NCBI GenBank assembly: GCA_028551475.1
Contig: CM052360.1
Coordinates: 10,590,501 to 10,654,500 of the forward strand
Direction: 5' to 3'
DNA: 64,000 bases
From: Casuarina equisetifolia
Lineage: Eukaryota > Streptophyta > Magnoliopsida > Fagales > Casuarinaceae
The notes beneath the pieces were generated by a model. It worked only from the letters and a program-made list of their open reading frames with translations, made no database searches and was not told the DNA's origin. Below, in pieces: positions 1 to 15,990 of the stretch (position 1 is its first letter; the number at the start of each line of letters is the position of its first letter). A program made the position numbers and the translations under genes.

Positions 1-1085
1 AAAGGTCACCCTTAGTATTGTAGGAGATACCCTTTGACTTATGTGAGTGTGGAGGCAGGGTCATAAAAGGACTAGTGGGTAGAAGGGATTTGAGTAAACT
101 AGCATTTTGGGTACCTTACCTTATTTTGTAAGTGACCACCTACGTACTTGTAATCCTCCTTTTTATAAGGAGGGAGGTGTTGGATGTGACTCATAATTAG
201 CACGTTTCCCACTCCTTAATTCTCTCTACCTTATCATAGGTGGTTAGTGAGATATGGAGAGTTTGTTTCTTAACCACTAACACCTCTTCCTATTCTCAAG
301 GGAGAGTGGTTACACACGAAAGCGATTTGAGTTTTGAAACTGGAAAAAGATGCTATCGTGAGACACAAGACAAAGAGAAGAGAGATTAGAGAAAGAGAAG
401 GTGCGTGAGAGAGAAACACCAAGAAAGAGTTGTGTGGCCAAATTTATGTAGATTTGAGTGTAGATTGCAATGCAGTTTTCAATGTAATACAAATTGGTGT
501 ACATGTGTGCAAAACAATGAAGAAGAAAAGGAAATTTGTTAGCCATTCTTGTTTAACTCTTATGCACTTCCTTATATTCTAAAAGGAGTGTTTGAGTAGT
601 GTATTTGGTAGAGAATTATTATGAGAACTTTTGTACTATTAATTGCAAATAGTGAAAAAAATCTCTCCTGACTTTAACCGTAAATGTAGATAATTATTGG
701 CTAAACCACATAAATTTATATGATTTTAAATTTCTCATTTAATTTTGCATTTAGCCAACATCTGAAACAATATCTTAAGTTTCGAAAATAGTACGTTTGA
801 TAATTAATTTGGGCATAATTAGAACACATAACTTATTTCTTGCTACGTTTTACACACCAATTTATTGTTTTACACAACAAAAGGTGTATAAAGTAAAGGA
901 TAACCAATTTGCAAATACTTCTATGACTCTAAGAGGCCAACTTTTCTTGAAAAATCACTCTCCGTTTCAACCATAGCTAAGAAAAAGTATCCCAAGTCGT
1001 TCCAAGCAGAAAAACCTCCCTTTCACGCTCAAAGTTGCTCAAAAACTCTCGTCCATTCCAATCTAGTATCAAAGGCCCTCTCAGT
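1..1085. other. Intergenic, AT-rich, no gene recognised
   Basis: I see no supportable coding region here. Short open frames have no recognisable protein features. A TGTTGGATG string near 177, followed by promoter-like and purine-rich transcribed-looking sequence, faintly resembles the start of a copia-type LTR. I could not find a matching second LTR or a primer-binding site in the window, so this is only a suspicion. Confidence 0.4.
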
Positions 1086-2050
1086 CATAGCTGAGGCTTA
1101 CATGGATTGTTTGGAGGCAAAGCTAGAGAGAAGATATCATTAATTGACAAAAGCAATGCAAAAAATTGGAAGTGGTACTAGCTTTTTTAAAGAAACGAGG
1201 TGACAGACTCATAATGTCACAACAACTAGTTCGAGAGCTAACAATCCAATATGGAACAACGTATCACAATAGCAACCAAGACCTCACATAACTTAAGCAT
1301 GTTCTTAGTGTTAGGACTATGAGTCTCAATACATACCTTTGCTACCAAAAGCATGGGAGTTGACTGAGAAACAACATAATAAGGGATTTGCATATGGCGT
1401 GAAAGAGAAGATCAAAGATGATCTGTTGCTCGCCAAGTAGAATAACCTTTTAGAAGCCATGAGAATGGCTAAGATCTACGAGTTGCGACACCAACCTGTG
1501 AGAGCAAGCTTATTGCAAACAACCAGAAAGGTTGCAAGCAACTCACTGGGCATCGAGAGAGGAAGGATATTGGTACGAAAACTAAGCCAGGCTAAAATGC
1601 AAGAAAGAAAGGTGCAAGGCATTTGCTTCAACTACGATGAAAAGTTTTGCCCGAAGCACCACTAGAAGCAAATATTTATAATGGTGGTCACCAAGCCCAA
1701 TGAGGCAAAAGAAGTGAAGTGGAGGAGAAAGTCATAGAGGCAAAGCACCCAACGGAAGAGAGGTTAGAAATTTTGGTAAATTTTGTTTATGGAATTCTAA
1801 CCCCTTAAAACATGAAGGTATGTGATTACTTGTCTAGACTAACCCCCTTTCCGTACAATAGCTATGTGAATTCATAGGATTAACCCGCTACTACGGATGA
1901 TTTAGTATGAATTATGGAGCCATTGTTGCTCCCCTCGCCAAGTTGTTAAAGCAAGACCAATTTGGCAAGAACCAACTGGCTAAGTAAGCATTCAGGCAAT
2001 TCAAGCATGAGCTCACTCTTACCCCCATTTTGAATGAAGGGTCATAGAAG
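1086..2050 (+). mobile_element. Decayed Ty3/gypsy retrotransposon fragment (gag and RT/RNase H pieces)
   Basis: Two plus-strand pieces resemble a Ty3/gypsy polyprotein. At about 1390-1663 a frame reads like the end of gag: a stretch ending DDLLLAK, one in-frame stop, then LLEAMRMAKIYE and a zinc-knuckle-like ICFNYDEKFCPKHH. At about 1868-2040 another frame gives EFIGLTRYYG, a stop, then NYGAIVAPLAKLLKQDQF and, after a further stop, AFRQFKHEL. This matches the end of reverse transcriptase running into RNase H. Most of the polyprotein that should lie between them is missing, and several stops interrupt the frames, so the element is dead and internally deleted. No LTRs could be assigned. The family call rests on remembered motif similarity. 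Confidence 0.7.
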
Positions 2051-4815
2051 GAAAGGGGGTTAGGTATTTTTATAGTGGACTTTCTTAGTCACTAAGGGTT
2101 CATTGTTCTATATATTTTGATGATATATCACACATTTATTGTTGCATAACCCGGTGCACATGAATTTCCACAGTAAAAGGAATTTATTGCCTATTCCTTT
2201 TGTGTTACGCATCATGTGCGCTGCACACAAAGTGTAGAAGGATCTAACTAGGTTCTTGGTTTTGCAAGATTTTACTTATCCCTTCCATATTATCCTAATT
2301 TATGATTAATTAGGGTTTAAAAACATGTTGGTGTAGATGATAATTGAGGTTTTGGTAATAGATAAACTTACATCGGAATAATGAAAAACTGTCAAGTTGG
2401 TCGTTGTTGTCTTTGTCCTTGTATTTCATAGCCTTAAATTTGTAGTAGTTGTCCATGGAACAAGCTTATTATATCAGGATTAAGATTTACCGTTGTTAAG
2501 GTATTCTATCATATATAATTGTTCATTCAGTTTTTACTAAATTGTTGAAAATTGTTAATGTTGATCATTTTGCGTAATAATATTTATCATCTCAATGTTC
2601 ATCACGCAGTACCATATATTAGAAGTGGTAAATATTAATGTGACAATATACTTAAGTATTAAATTTAAGAGCCATATAGTTTATAGGACTGAACACAATC
2701 AACTACATTAGAAACAATAGAAATTTTTTACTTGTACTAAATGAGATTGTACTTAGAAAAGGCTTAAAGCTAGTAATGATAACAAATGCAAGACATATAC
2801 AAAAGAGATTGTATTAAACTGTAATTTGGTATCTCAAAATTTATAGATAGAAAAAGCAATTATGAACATTAGAAAACATAATGTTTGATACTTATAAAAT
2901 ACATCTAATAATTCTCCATATATGACTAAAATAACCGTCAATTATACATATTTTCATGAAATAATTAATTAAGCAGTATGTGATTCACTAAAGATGATGG
3001 AATGCTATCTTAGGTATTTAAGATAGTTTTCTACGTCCAATCATTTTCATAGGACTTGAATTCATGATTTGATCAAGTAACTAAATTTAGTTTACTTAGC
3101 TTGCCGATATATAAGATTGACAAGAAGAAAAGGAAAACAAAAAAAGCAAAAAAAGTCCTTGTTGCGTAGAATTTCATCTCTGCCACATTGTTGTTGCACT
3201 CTTAATACTAATTTTTATAACCCAGTTGAGAGCCAACAATAAAGGTCATAGGTCATAATCATATATTAGTGGAGTTATTTTTAAAGTAAATAAGGGTATG
3301 AGGGAGTTGACTATTGATAACTCTATTTATGATAAGAGTTAGTTTGATCATTTTAGATACTATATAATAAGTGTTTATGCAATTATATTTGTATTTAATT
3401 ATATTTATGCATATTTTGTTATTTTATGCGGCAAATCCAAAATACGTGAAAAACTAGAGAAATGAAGCAAAAGAGAGAGAAAGAAAAAAGAATAAGCAAA
3501 AATAGTAAGTGCAACACGTCGAAAAGAAAGGAGAAAAAGAAGTATCTTTTTTTTTTTTGGGGCTAATCGGGTTGCAGGGGAGTTGAGTATAGAACTTAAA
3601 ATTAAGAGTTCCCAAGTGGCATAGATTGCCAACGTGAATTAGAAACCAACCTAGTAGTAAAAAACCACATTTTACAGTCAAAACAAGTTGGAAATAACCA
3701 CTAAATTATTGTCTCAGAGCCATTTCCTTCTCGGGTGCAGCACGCAACTCTCCATGTATTCTTCTTTCCACTGGAACTTGTTCATCGCCCTTTTTCCTTA
3801 CCACGGCAAGTCTTTCCGAAATAACTCCGATAAGAAGGAAAAAGGAAGCGTCAAGAGAACCCTTTTCGGTCAATACATGTTGGACCTTTTTTGTTCCAAC
3901 AAATCATAGAAAGAATGATCTATTTGGTAAAGACTCTTTTGTTCTGGCAACTTTCTTCCTTATCCAAGTTTGTCTGCCTTGTACACGTGGTCATTCTGCA
4001 ATGAAAACAAGTTAAAAGGTGAATTTCCCACTTCTATTTTCATATCTAGTTCACCATTTAGTTTTCTGTGCATGAATCCTCTCTCCATCTGTTAAATAAT
4101 TTTTATTTATTTTTCAGTAACTCAGCCTTCTCATTTTTACATATAAAGCTCCAAAGGTGTGCGAGAAAGTGGGCAGAAATATTTTCCAGAAGTTGTGTTG
4201 AACTTACTGCATTGTCTTTTTGTCTTAATTCATTGTATTACTTGCTTCAACTTCAAATTAATAGTTAATAGTTCCATATTCAATGGATTCCCGACAACTC
4301 AAGGTTTATACATACAAGTCATGACATCCTGAACAGCAGATATTCATTACCTTTTTAACAGAAATATACACAATGGCAGCCTTCTCCGGGGGTCGCCTTA
4401 AATGTGTAATTAATAAAGTTTCTGCTCCACATCAGCGGTTACTTGCAAGGTTTGCATGCAGTTATTACAGTGACGTAGAGCCAGTCAAGAACGCCAATCT
4501 TACCTAATAAATGCTTCTTTGTTTTTCTTGTCATTTTCGCCATTCTTGTACGTTTCGAACTCCCTCAGTGGCATGAATTCCCAACAATCTCAAAATTAGG
4601 TGGGTTGAACCTTGGACTTCTTAAGAGAAAGAGAAGCATCAAAATGCTACAACGTTGTTGATCTACACTGTTGGTCGAGCTCAAAAGGTTTCGCTTCACA
4701 GAATTATCTCTTTCTTTATTTTAATTTGAACACAAGTACAACTCGAAGGGAAATCTCCATTAAAAGACCTTACACCTAAGTTGGAAAGTCGCCGTACACT
4801 GATATTACATAGGTA
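2051..4815. other. Intergenic, AT-rich, no gene recognised
   Basis: This is low-complexity AT-rich sequence with frequent stops in all frames. Short open frames around 3405-4268 show no domain, signal or codon pattern that I would defend as coding. A T-run occurs near 3547-3559. The right-hand end lies downstream of the minus-strand zinc-finger gene and probably holds its 3' UTR. Confidence 0.5.
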
Positions 4816-5649
4816 TTAGAGTTTCAAGGCCAAGTCCAGCTTATTCAAACCAGATGTAGTATTATTGTCATCGTCGCTGTCAGCAACTTCAACCACCGCC
4901 GTAATTGGGTACTCCAACTGATCAAGGTACGGCACAGTGAAAACACTAGGAGGTTCTTCCCCAGCACTGCTTAGGTCTTGTGGGGCAGAAAGTACCGACG
5001 GCGGTGCATGTGAGACGTTATTCCCTGCCATCGCAGGAATATGCGGTTGTAGGGTTGGCTGCTGAGCAACTGTTCCCTTAACACCACGAAAATGGTATCT
5101 CTCTGGCTGCGGCGAGGATTGCACTGGTGGAAATCTGTTCAACTGAGCAGGATACGGCGTAGGTTGATTACTGGGAGGCTCTTCTACCACTCCACTTTGT
5201 CCTTGTGGGGCAGAAAGTGCCAACTGTGGTGCATGTGAGAAGCCAGGCCTTGCCATGGCAGAAACATGTGGTGGTAGGGTTTGGTGCTGAGCAAGGATCC
5301 GATCAACACCAGGAAAGGGAGATCTTTCCGGCGGTGGCGAAGATGTCACTGGCTGTGACCTGTTTTGAGGAGGGGCTTCTCGCGCCGGTGTTGTCAAAGA
5401 AAAATTGGGTTGAAAAGTGTTGAGGAAGGGATTTCTCTGAAAGGACATGTGACTTGCTCTGCGTTGCCTCCTTGCGGAAGCCTCCGCTTCCATCATATGA
5501 GACTCCACGTGATTCATGAGAGCTTGGACGGTCATAAACACATGGTCACATAATCGACATGCAATCGCTGTTGGATTATGAAGCCGTTGTCCTGCATGGT
5601 TTAAACCAGGCACGTTTCTACGGCTCACATTCCAACCTTGCTCAGCCAT
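4816..5649 (-). CDS. Single C2H2 zinc-finger protein with C-terminal EAR motif
   Basis: An intronless frame encodes 277 residues. One C2H2 finger is visible at residues 31-51 (C31, C34, H47, H51, spacing C-x2-C-x12-H-x3-H). The usual plant QALGGH core is replaced by QALMNH. A basic RRQRR patch near residue 60 may be a nuclear signal. The middle is rich in proline, serine and glutamine and contains two tandem copies of a roughly 75-residue unit (about 103-177 and 178-252). An acidic DSDDD stretch follows, and the protein ends in LDLALKL, an LxLxL EAR-type repression motif. Members of this plant family are nuclear DNA-binding proteins, often repressors that recruit TOPLESS. The start is the first ATG of the open frame, just ahead of the finger. 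The target genes and the exact family member are unknown. Confidence 0.85.
   Translation of the reverse strand: MAEQGWNVSRRNVPGLNHAGQRLHNPTAIACRLCDHVFMTVQALMNHVESHMMEAEASARRQRRASHMSFQRNPFLNTFQPNFSLTTPAREAPPQNRSQPVTSSPPPERSPFPGVDRILAQHQTLPPHVSAMARPGFSHAPQLALSAPQGQSGVVEEPPSNQPTPYPAQLNRFPPVQSSPQPERYHFRGVKGTVAQQPTLQPHIPAMAGNNVSHAPPSVLSAPQDLSSAGEEPPSVFTVPYLDQLEYPITAVVEVADSDDDNNTTSGLNKLDLALKL
4894..5343 (-). repeat. Two tandem 225-bp coding repeats inside the zinc-finger gene
   Basis: The two units lie at about 5119-5343 and 4894-5118. Both encode the same order of short blocks: SSPxPER, a glutamine-rich piece, TLxPHxxAMA, SHAP, LSAPQ, EEPPS and a PYxxQL piece. The similarity is also obvious in DNA, for example the shared string CTTGTGGGGCAGAAAGT. 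Edges are approximate because the units have diverged. Confidence 0.85.
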
Positions 5650-8261
5650 GGTAAGCGAATCGGAGATACAGAGGAAAGGTTGCTAAGGGTCCATGGGCAA
5701 GGGGTTATGGCTTAGGATGGGATAATCGACCCAAGTTTGAGGCGCTGGACCTAAACAAAGATGGTTGAGAGCCCCCGAGGAAGGGACAATTTATAGGTAA
5801 TCTTCGTACCACCTTTAGATTTTGCAATACATTAAAGGAATGCAACTTATTTATGGTCGCCATGATGGCCTATAATGGAGTTCCTCAACAGATCTTTGAC
5901 TCATTTATTGCGCATTAAGTTGTTTTCATAAAAAAAAAAAAGCAGAAGTGGGAAGCAAAAATGGAAGGAAAATTTTACATACGTTTGTCGTATTCGATGA
6001 CGCTGGTCTGGTTCAGAAACTAAGCGTGAAGATTAATTTTGGATTCCTGGCTTATCCACTAAAAAGAGTTCGTAATAAATTTTCATGATAATTTCCCAAA
6101 ATTACTAATGCGACATCATCGTATATTATCTTTCTAGATTATTTGGTAATACAATTAATTTCTCCTGTTTAATCAGAGGAATATTATACAACTTAAGCGG
6201 CCGGTATTCGTCTCAATTATCCTCTCTATGGAAGAAGTGGCTTACAAATGAGTTAGTGCTCTCTCCTTTTCACTTCTTTTGCCATTGATGCGATTTTGCG
6301 CAGTATCTCCTTTGAATCAGCCGCAAGCAGCCAGGACAAGCCTCTGGTTGTCATAGCAAAACAAGATAAACATCATTGTTACTCTTGAATGAGTCAAGTT
6401 AACAATAACATTCTTGGTCTATTCACTAATCTCTCAGTGGATGGTGAAAGACATTCCAAAGCCAGCTCTTGTGAACTCTGATCATAAGTGGCAAAGGCTG
6501 CCGGAATTGATTACTTTAACTAACCACCATCACTATGCCATTGCCAAGAAAAAGAAAAACAGAAGGGAGAGCAACGTAAAAGATTTAACACCCATGGTTA
6601 CAGTCGATTGTATAATTATAACACAAGCCACTCATCTTGGGTAAAACAGTGAGGGCTTGCCACGGCTTACTAAGCGGTTTTCTTTTTCAACGAGGTAATT
6701 TGATCACTTGGAAGACTGTCAGTGACCCAAAAAAGTTGCAGCCAGAATTGATTGCGGAAAAATATGAGGAAGTGGTAACTGGACTGCAGCACAAACAGTA
6801 TCATGGCACTGCCCACCAAATGAACATTAAGAAGCAGATGATGAGGGGTTGGTTGGTTAAAGGGAAACATCGCTACGACCATGTTTCCTTGCCGACAGAT
6901 AGTCCAATGAGCAGAGAAAAAAAAAAAAAAAAAAAAAAAGCCCATAAATAGCTTATGGTAATTAACAAATGAACAAGGTCTCGACTTTGATTCTAAGTGA
7001 CTCAATTGTCTCCTGAAAGGCAAAGATTCAGTGACTATAATTTGACGGGGTTTGGAACTTGGTTGTGAGAAAAAGGGGCTAATAGAAAAGGTAAAATAGC
7101 GTCTTCCATGTTTTGGGATAAGCCGGTATTAGGTGATAACAAAGCAACCAAAGCAGGCTGGTAGTGCAGACTTCTGCCCACCAAAGTATATGTAGAGATC
7201 AGGAGGAGGTCGGAATGGATTAAAGAATTCTCCTCATCCACTTACTATAGTCAAATTTCAAGAACGGGGTACGTGTCCCAAAAAGGGTGGTTTGTGATAC
7301 GTACCAAGGCAATTGAATGTAAACAATGTGAAATTTGGTGATGAAAAGACAACAAAGGAGAACCAAACTTGTACCAAAAAGCATAGAATTTGCGTTGAAG
7401 GTTGAATCAAGTAGTTGGAAGTGCCTTGAGAACGGAGAGCTAAAACCAGAGATCCCCTTTTTCAAAATCTGATGTAAAGCCACTACCATTTCTTTAATTT
7501 GTGGGGTAATCATCAAGAGAATTCATAAACAAGTGAGACATCGTTCTCACCACCGCATCTTACTCTTCACATATCGTACCGGTTTGAAGTACTCAGAAAA
7601 AATGAGGAGGGGATATGCTAATAACAAACTAGAACAACTTTTCCATTAGACGCTAAGCACTACACAAACGTGATGGCGTGTACACAACAGTATTACCACA
7701 AAACATCAAATCTAATGTTTTGTCCTTTCCAAACCATATGAAGCAGAAAGGTTCAACAGGAAAGATATGAAACCAATGATTATCGAGGCATCATGTACCC
7801 AAAGCAACTCTTTCATAAATTGTGCCACAAGACAGGATACAACTATGGTTCCACAGATTTCCATAAAGCTCGATAAGAAATTTGAACATATTTCTAATGC
7901 ACAAGAAAATAACCAAGGGCCTATTAGTTGTGAAGCAAGTTTTTCTTTTTTCCCCTGAAAAAATAAAACAGAGTACTTATTACAACTACAACGGTCTCCA
8001 ATATATGAACAATTTCCTGAAGTGAGATAAATTCTCTTTCTTGAACAAGTCTCAGACCATTTATAGCAGCGGGAAACTTGGAGAGGTACAAGCATCTGGG
8101 CGTGGTCTTGGGAGGAATTTCAGTGCGATTTAGCTGTGAACTCAACCCCAACAATTTCATACACATTTACAAAGACTCTGATGTAAATCATAATATTCCT
8201 GACATCATGACAAACTGCAAAAGAGGTTCTTGATCCTTGACACGGGCCCTCTTTTACCAGT
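5650..8261. other. Intergenic: zinc-finger gene promoter side and kinase gene 3' side
   Basis: No gene is recognised. The left part is the 5' side of the zinc-finger gene and the right part (roughly 7.7-8.26 kb) probably includes the 3' UTR of the casein kinase gene. A run of 23 A lies at 6917-6939, and a run of 13 A at 5931-5943. Open frames at 6414-6951 and 7035-7516 show no domain and are probably non-coding. Confidence 0.5.
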
Positions 8262-12755
<4,494 letters not shown>

Positions 12756-13420
12756 GATTCAACTCCAAATCAAAGAATAGAAAACCAAAAAGCTCAGCCC
12801 CTTTCACACTCTTAGCTAACAATCCAATCCAGTAGAACAATGATCGATAAGCTTTTAGCTCATCCAAAAAGCTCACCGCCGATAGATCGATGAGGAAAAC
12901 CAACACTAAGATCCATCAAACCATAACAAGAACACAGGGATCCAAAAACCCTTTTCTGTACATCAAAAGCCAAGCTCAAAAATCCAAAGTTTGCCGAAAA
13001 TCTGGGGCGAAAAACCTATACGATACATGCAGATACACCTCTAGCATACATCTACAATACAAAAGAAAAAATATGCCGAAAACCCAGCAATCGCCGAATT
13101 CCACCCGAGCTCTAGGGTCATTAAAGGGGGTCTCTTCTCCTGGGAAAATCGGGACAAGAAAAAGAATGTGAAAGAACGGAGAGCAAGAGTAAAGGTCTCC
13201 TTTTTCTGGGAATTTTATGGTGGGTAGAGATTATTGCGACAGGAAAAGAATGCGATTCGGACTTTGCAGTTGGCAGAGGAATCTTAGTCTGCGAACGATT
13301 TGCACGGACCAAAAAATGGGGAGGTAGCCTCCAAGGGGATCTTTCGGATCTGGGTTTGGGAAAGGGATTGGGTTTTCTTGGAAAATCTTTGAGATTCTGT
13401 GGAAAGGAATATTGGCGGAC

Positions 13421-13428
13421 AGAGAGAA

Positions 13429-13459
<31 letters not shown>

Positions 13460-13467
13460 GAGACAGG
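13421..13467. repeat. (GA)n/(GACA)n microsatellite upstream of the casein kinase gene
   Basis: A compound repeat of GAGA and CAGA units lies about 670 bp upstream of the kinase start codon. On the transcribed strand it reads as a CT/TGTC tract, probably promoter or leader. GAGA/CT tracts near plant start sites can bind BPC-type factors; that role is inference. Confidence 0.85.
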
Positions 13468-15008
13468 GAAATGAAGGGGAAAATGGATGAGAAAGCGGAT
13501 GATTGACGAAGAAAAAGCCAAGCGATTACATGGTCTTTTTATCTTTTACTTTGTTGGTTATATTGTTGGTTGCATTTTCTTATTCTTAGAGGCTAAAAGC
13601 GAGAAAAATCATAGCGGGGACGCTACCCTAGATGCTAATCATGAACTCCACCAACCTTTTACTCAACTTCTTCTTTGCATAAATGCTTTGCATCAAAGAG
13701 ATACATGTTTTACATAATCTCAGTAAAAGGAAATTTTCTGTCTTTTCTGTCTTTCTGAGGAAATTATCAAGACTTCCCATGTTTTTCTTCCCTTTTTATT
13801 GTTTTTTATTCAAATTTTAATTTAAAAAGACTAATCAGCTTAACCATTTGCATTATTTAATGTTCCAACACAGTCAAGAAATTGCACTTTTTCTTTTTCT
13901 GCCCTATTAAATCAATTAACTTCAATACCTCTCTGAATCCAAATCGTTCGCCTAAAGAAAGCATGATTTTCGATGATATTCTTAGCTTCAAATCTTTCAT
14001 CTTATGAGTGAAGTTGATGATAACCCACCCTCTAATCCATATTTACCCAAAAGGATCTGCAAATCGGATCAATTCAACATTCTATGATGACGCCTTACGT
14101 CGCCATAATGCAGCATGCCCATATACCCAATCCGCATTTTTTGAACTCAAAACCTTGTCAAATTGGCAATCATTTCCCCCACTGTTAATGATATTAAGGT
14201 CTAATCCTAGTGATTGTACGTGACAAAATAGATTACTGTTGGTCTTAGCAAACAAAAGGGAAAAGCAGACTACGGATGAAGCTTTGAGAAAGAAAACAAA
14301 TACAAAAGTTTGTAAAGGGGAAAAGGGTCGAGAGACAATGGTGTCTTTCTGTGTTAATTGTCAATGTGAAAGTAAAAGTTAGAAAATGCCATTCCAAAAA
14401 GCAAATTGAATCACTACCCTGACGGTAACTCAATGCAAAAGCGGGGAACGTGAGAAAAGGGGTGGTAATAATAGAGGGGAGCCGGTAAGGTGGTGGCACA
14501 TTGTCTCATTTTCATTGCTTGCCGGGGCTGTCAGGGCTATATACAACGCCTCACAAACATGCACTTTACCTTTTTTAATCTCTCTTTCTTAAAAAGGGCT
14601 AGAGATAACGATAGGTTTCAGTGAGTGATAACTAGTCAGAGAATAAAAGGCTGAAAATCAGTGGTGGCTTAAAAAAATCTAGCGGGGGCCTTTATCGAGT
14701 GGGTATGCGTTTGCAACTTTGCATCTCTAAGGAACGTACAGTGGCTTTCACCAGTTTTCAGGGAGATTAATGGTTGGTAATTGATTTGACTTGCACATCG
14801 TTGATGGGGGGTAGATGGAGCCAGTTATGGTCCCCGCTGTCTGTTTGTTTTGCACCCGAGCTCGTGGACAGTCATAAAGTTACAACTTTGGTAGGCTGCT
14901 TATTGGACTGGACAAATAAAAGGGTGTCTAAGCCATCCGATTTTCTGGGGCTTTGGTATTTCTAGGAGTTGTCCAAAGAGCCAACACAGAGATAATGCAT
15001 GATCAGAG

Positions 15009-15050
15009 ATATATATATATAGATATAGATATAGATATAGATATAAATAT
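15009..15050. repeat. (AT)n(GATATA)n microsatellite
   Basis: A short AT run passes into four or five GATATA units between the casein kinase and PPR genes. No function is suggested. Confidence 0.9.
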
Positions 15051-15990
15051 CAAGTAATCATGAAAGAAGTAAGCCAATATCAGAACAAAGCATGGAAATT
15101 GGAAAAAGAGCTTGCTATATTTTTCATTTGAAGCAAACTAACACCTTCCAAAAAGGTGTTGCCGCTTGTATGCTATTCACTTAATGATGATTCAGGTGAC
15201 AACTTCTGCAGCATAATAACTGAGGTCATCTCTGAGTCATTCGACTAGAACAGTAATTTGTATGAAGGCACAGGCACTTTCGGATGACTGCCAAGGGCAG
15301 AGGAAATTCTTTAAAGAATGTCAGTAAAGCTGGCCCGGCTGTACAAAACATTGCACAACTAAGGAAAGGGACTTAAGGCCAACTGCAACATGCGGAAGCA
15401 GGTCTGGTAATTAATCAGCTGAAACAATTACATCAGAAAGAACAGCAAAGCCTTACCAAAGACTTACAGCAACCTCACCTTACCATATGTAATAAGAAAT
15501 TATCAAACACCGTGTATGTGGCTTGTGCTGTAATATGTGTCGTCGTATAGAGATGATAAACACGTTAGAAGATATATTTTCTATCAAAATACGAATGAAT
15601 TTTTCTGGGGCAAACCTTTCTGGAAATCAATAGATAGCTCTCCGACCAGAACATCCGATGCAGTTCTACCACGGAAAGAAGTCCGATTCTCTAAATGTTC
15701 CTGGTGATCGGCCGGGAGTTCTGCTGCAGTCCTATAGAGGAGAAATGTTATTTCCTGCAATTAGATGGCAACAACTGGCTAGTTAGAGGCTTTGCAGACT
15801 TACTCTTCGTTCACATAGTATTTTTCCTGTGCTTGCTGGGTTACAAACTTGCAGTGCCTCCAGGAATTCCTTCTTAATTGGTTCGTGAGTGGTCCCTACC
15901 AATCTCAACCAAGCATCCACCGTTTGGCGGATTTATTAACAGTTTCAGATCTAATTCAAATTAGGATGACATGGTTTCACTGTTGCTGGG

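Larger units (their letters stand above)
12756..15990. other. Intergenic: casein kinase 5' region and PPR 3' side
   Basis: No further coding gene is recognised. About 12756-13500 is probably promoter and 5' UTR of the casein kinase gene; the transcribed strand there is strongly CT-rich, as plant leaders often are. The rest is AT-rich with short frames lacking any domain. The right end should contain the 3' UTR of the PPR gene. Confidence 0.55.
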
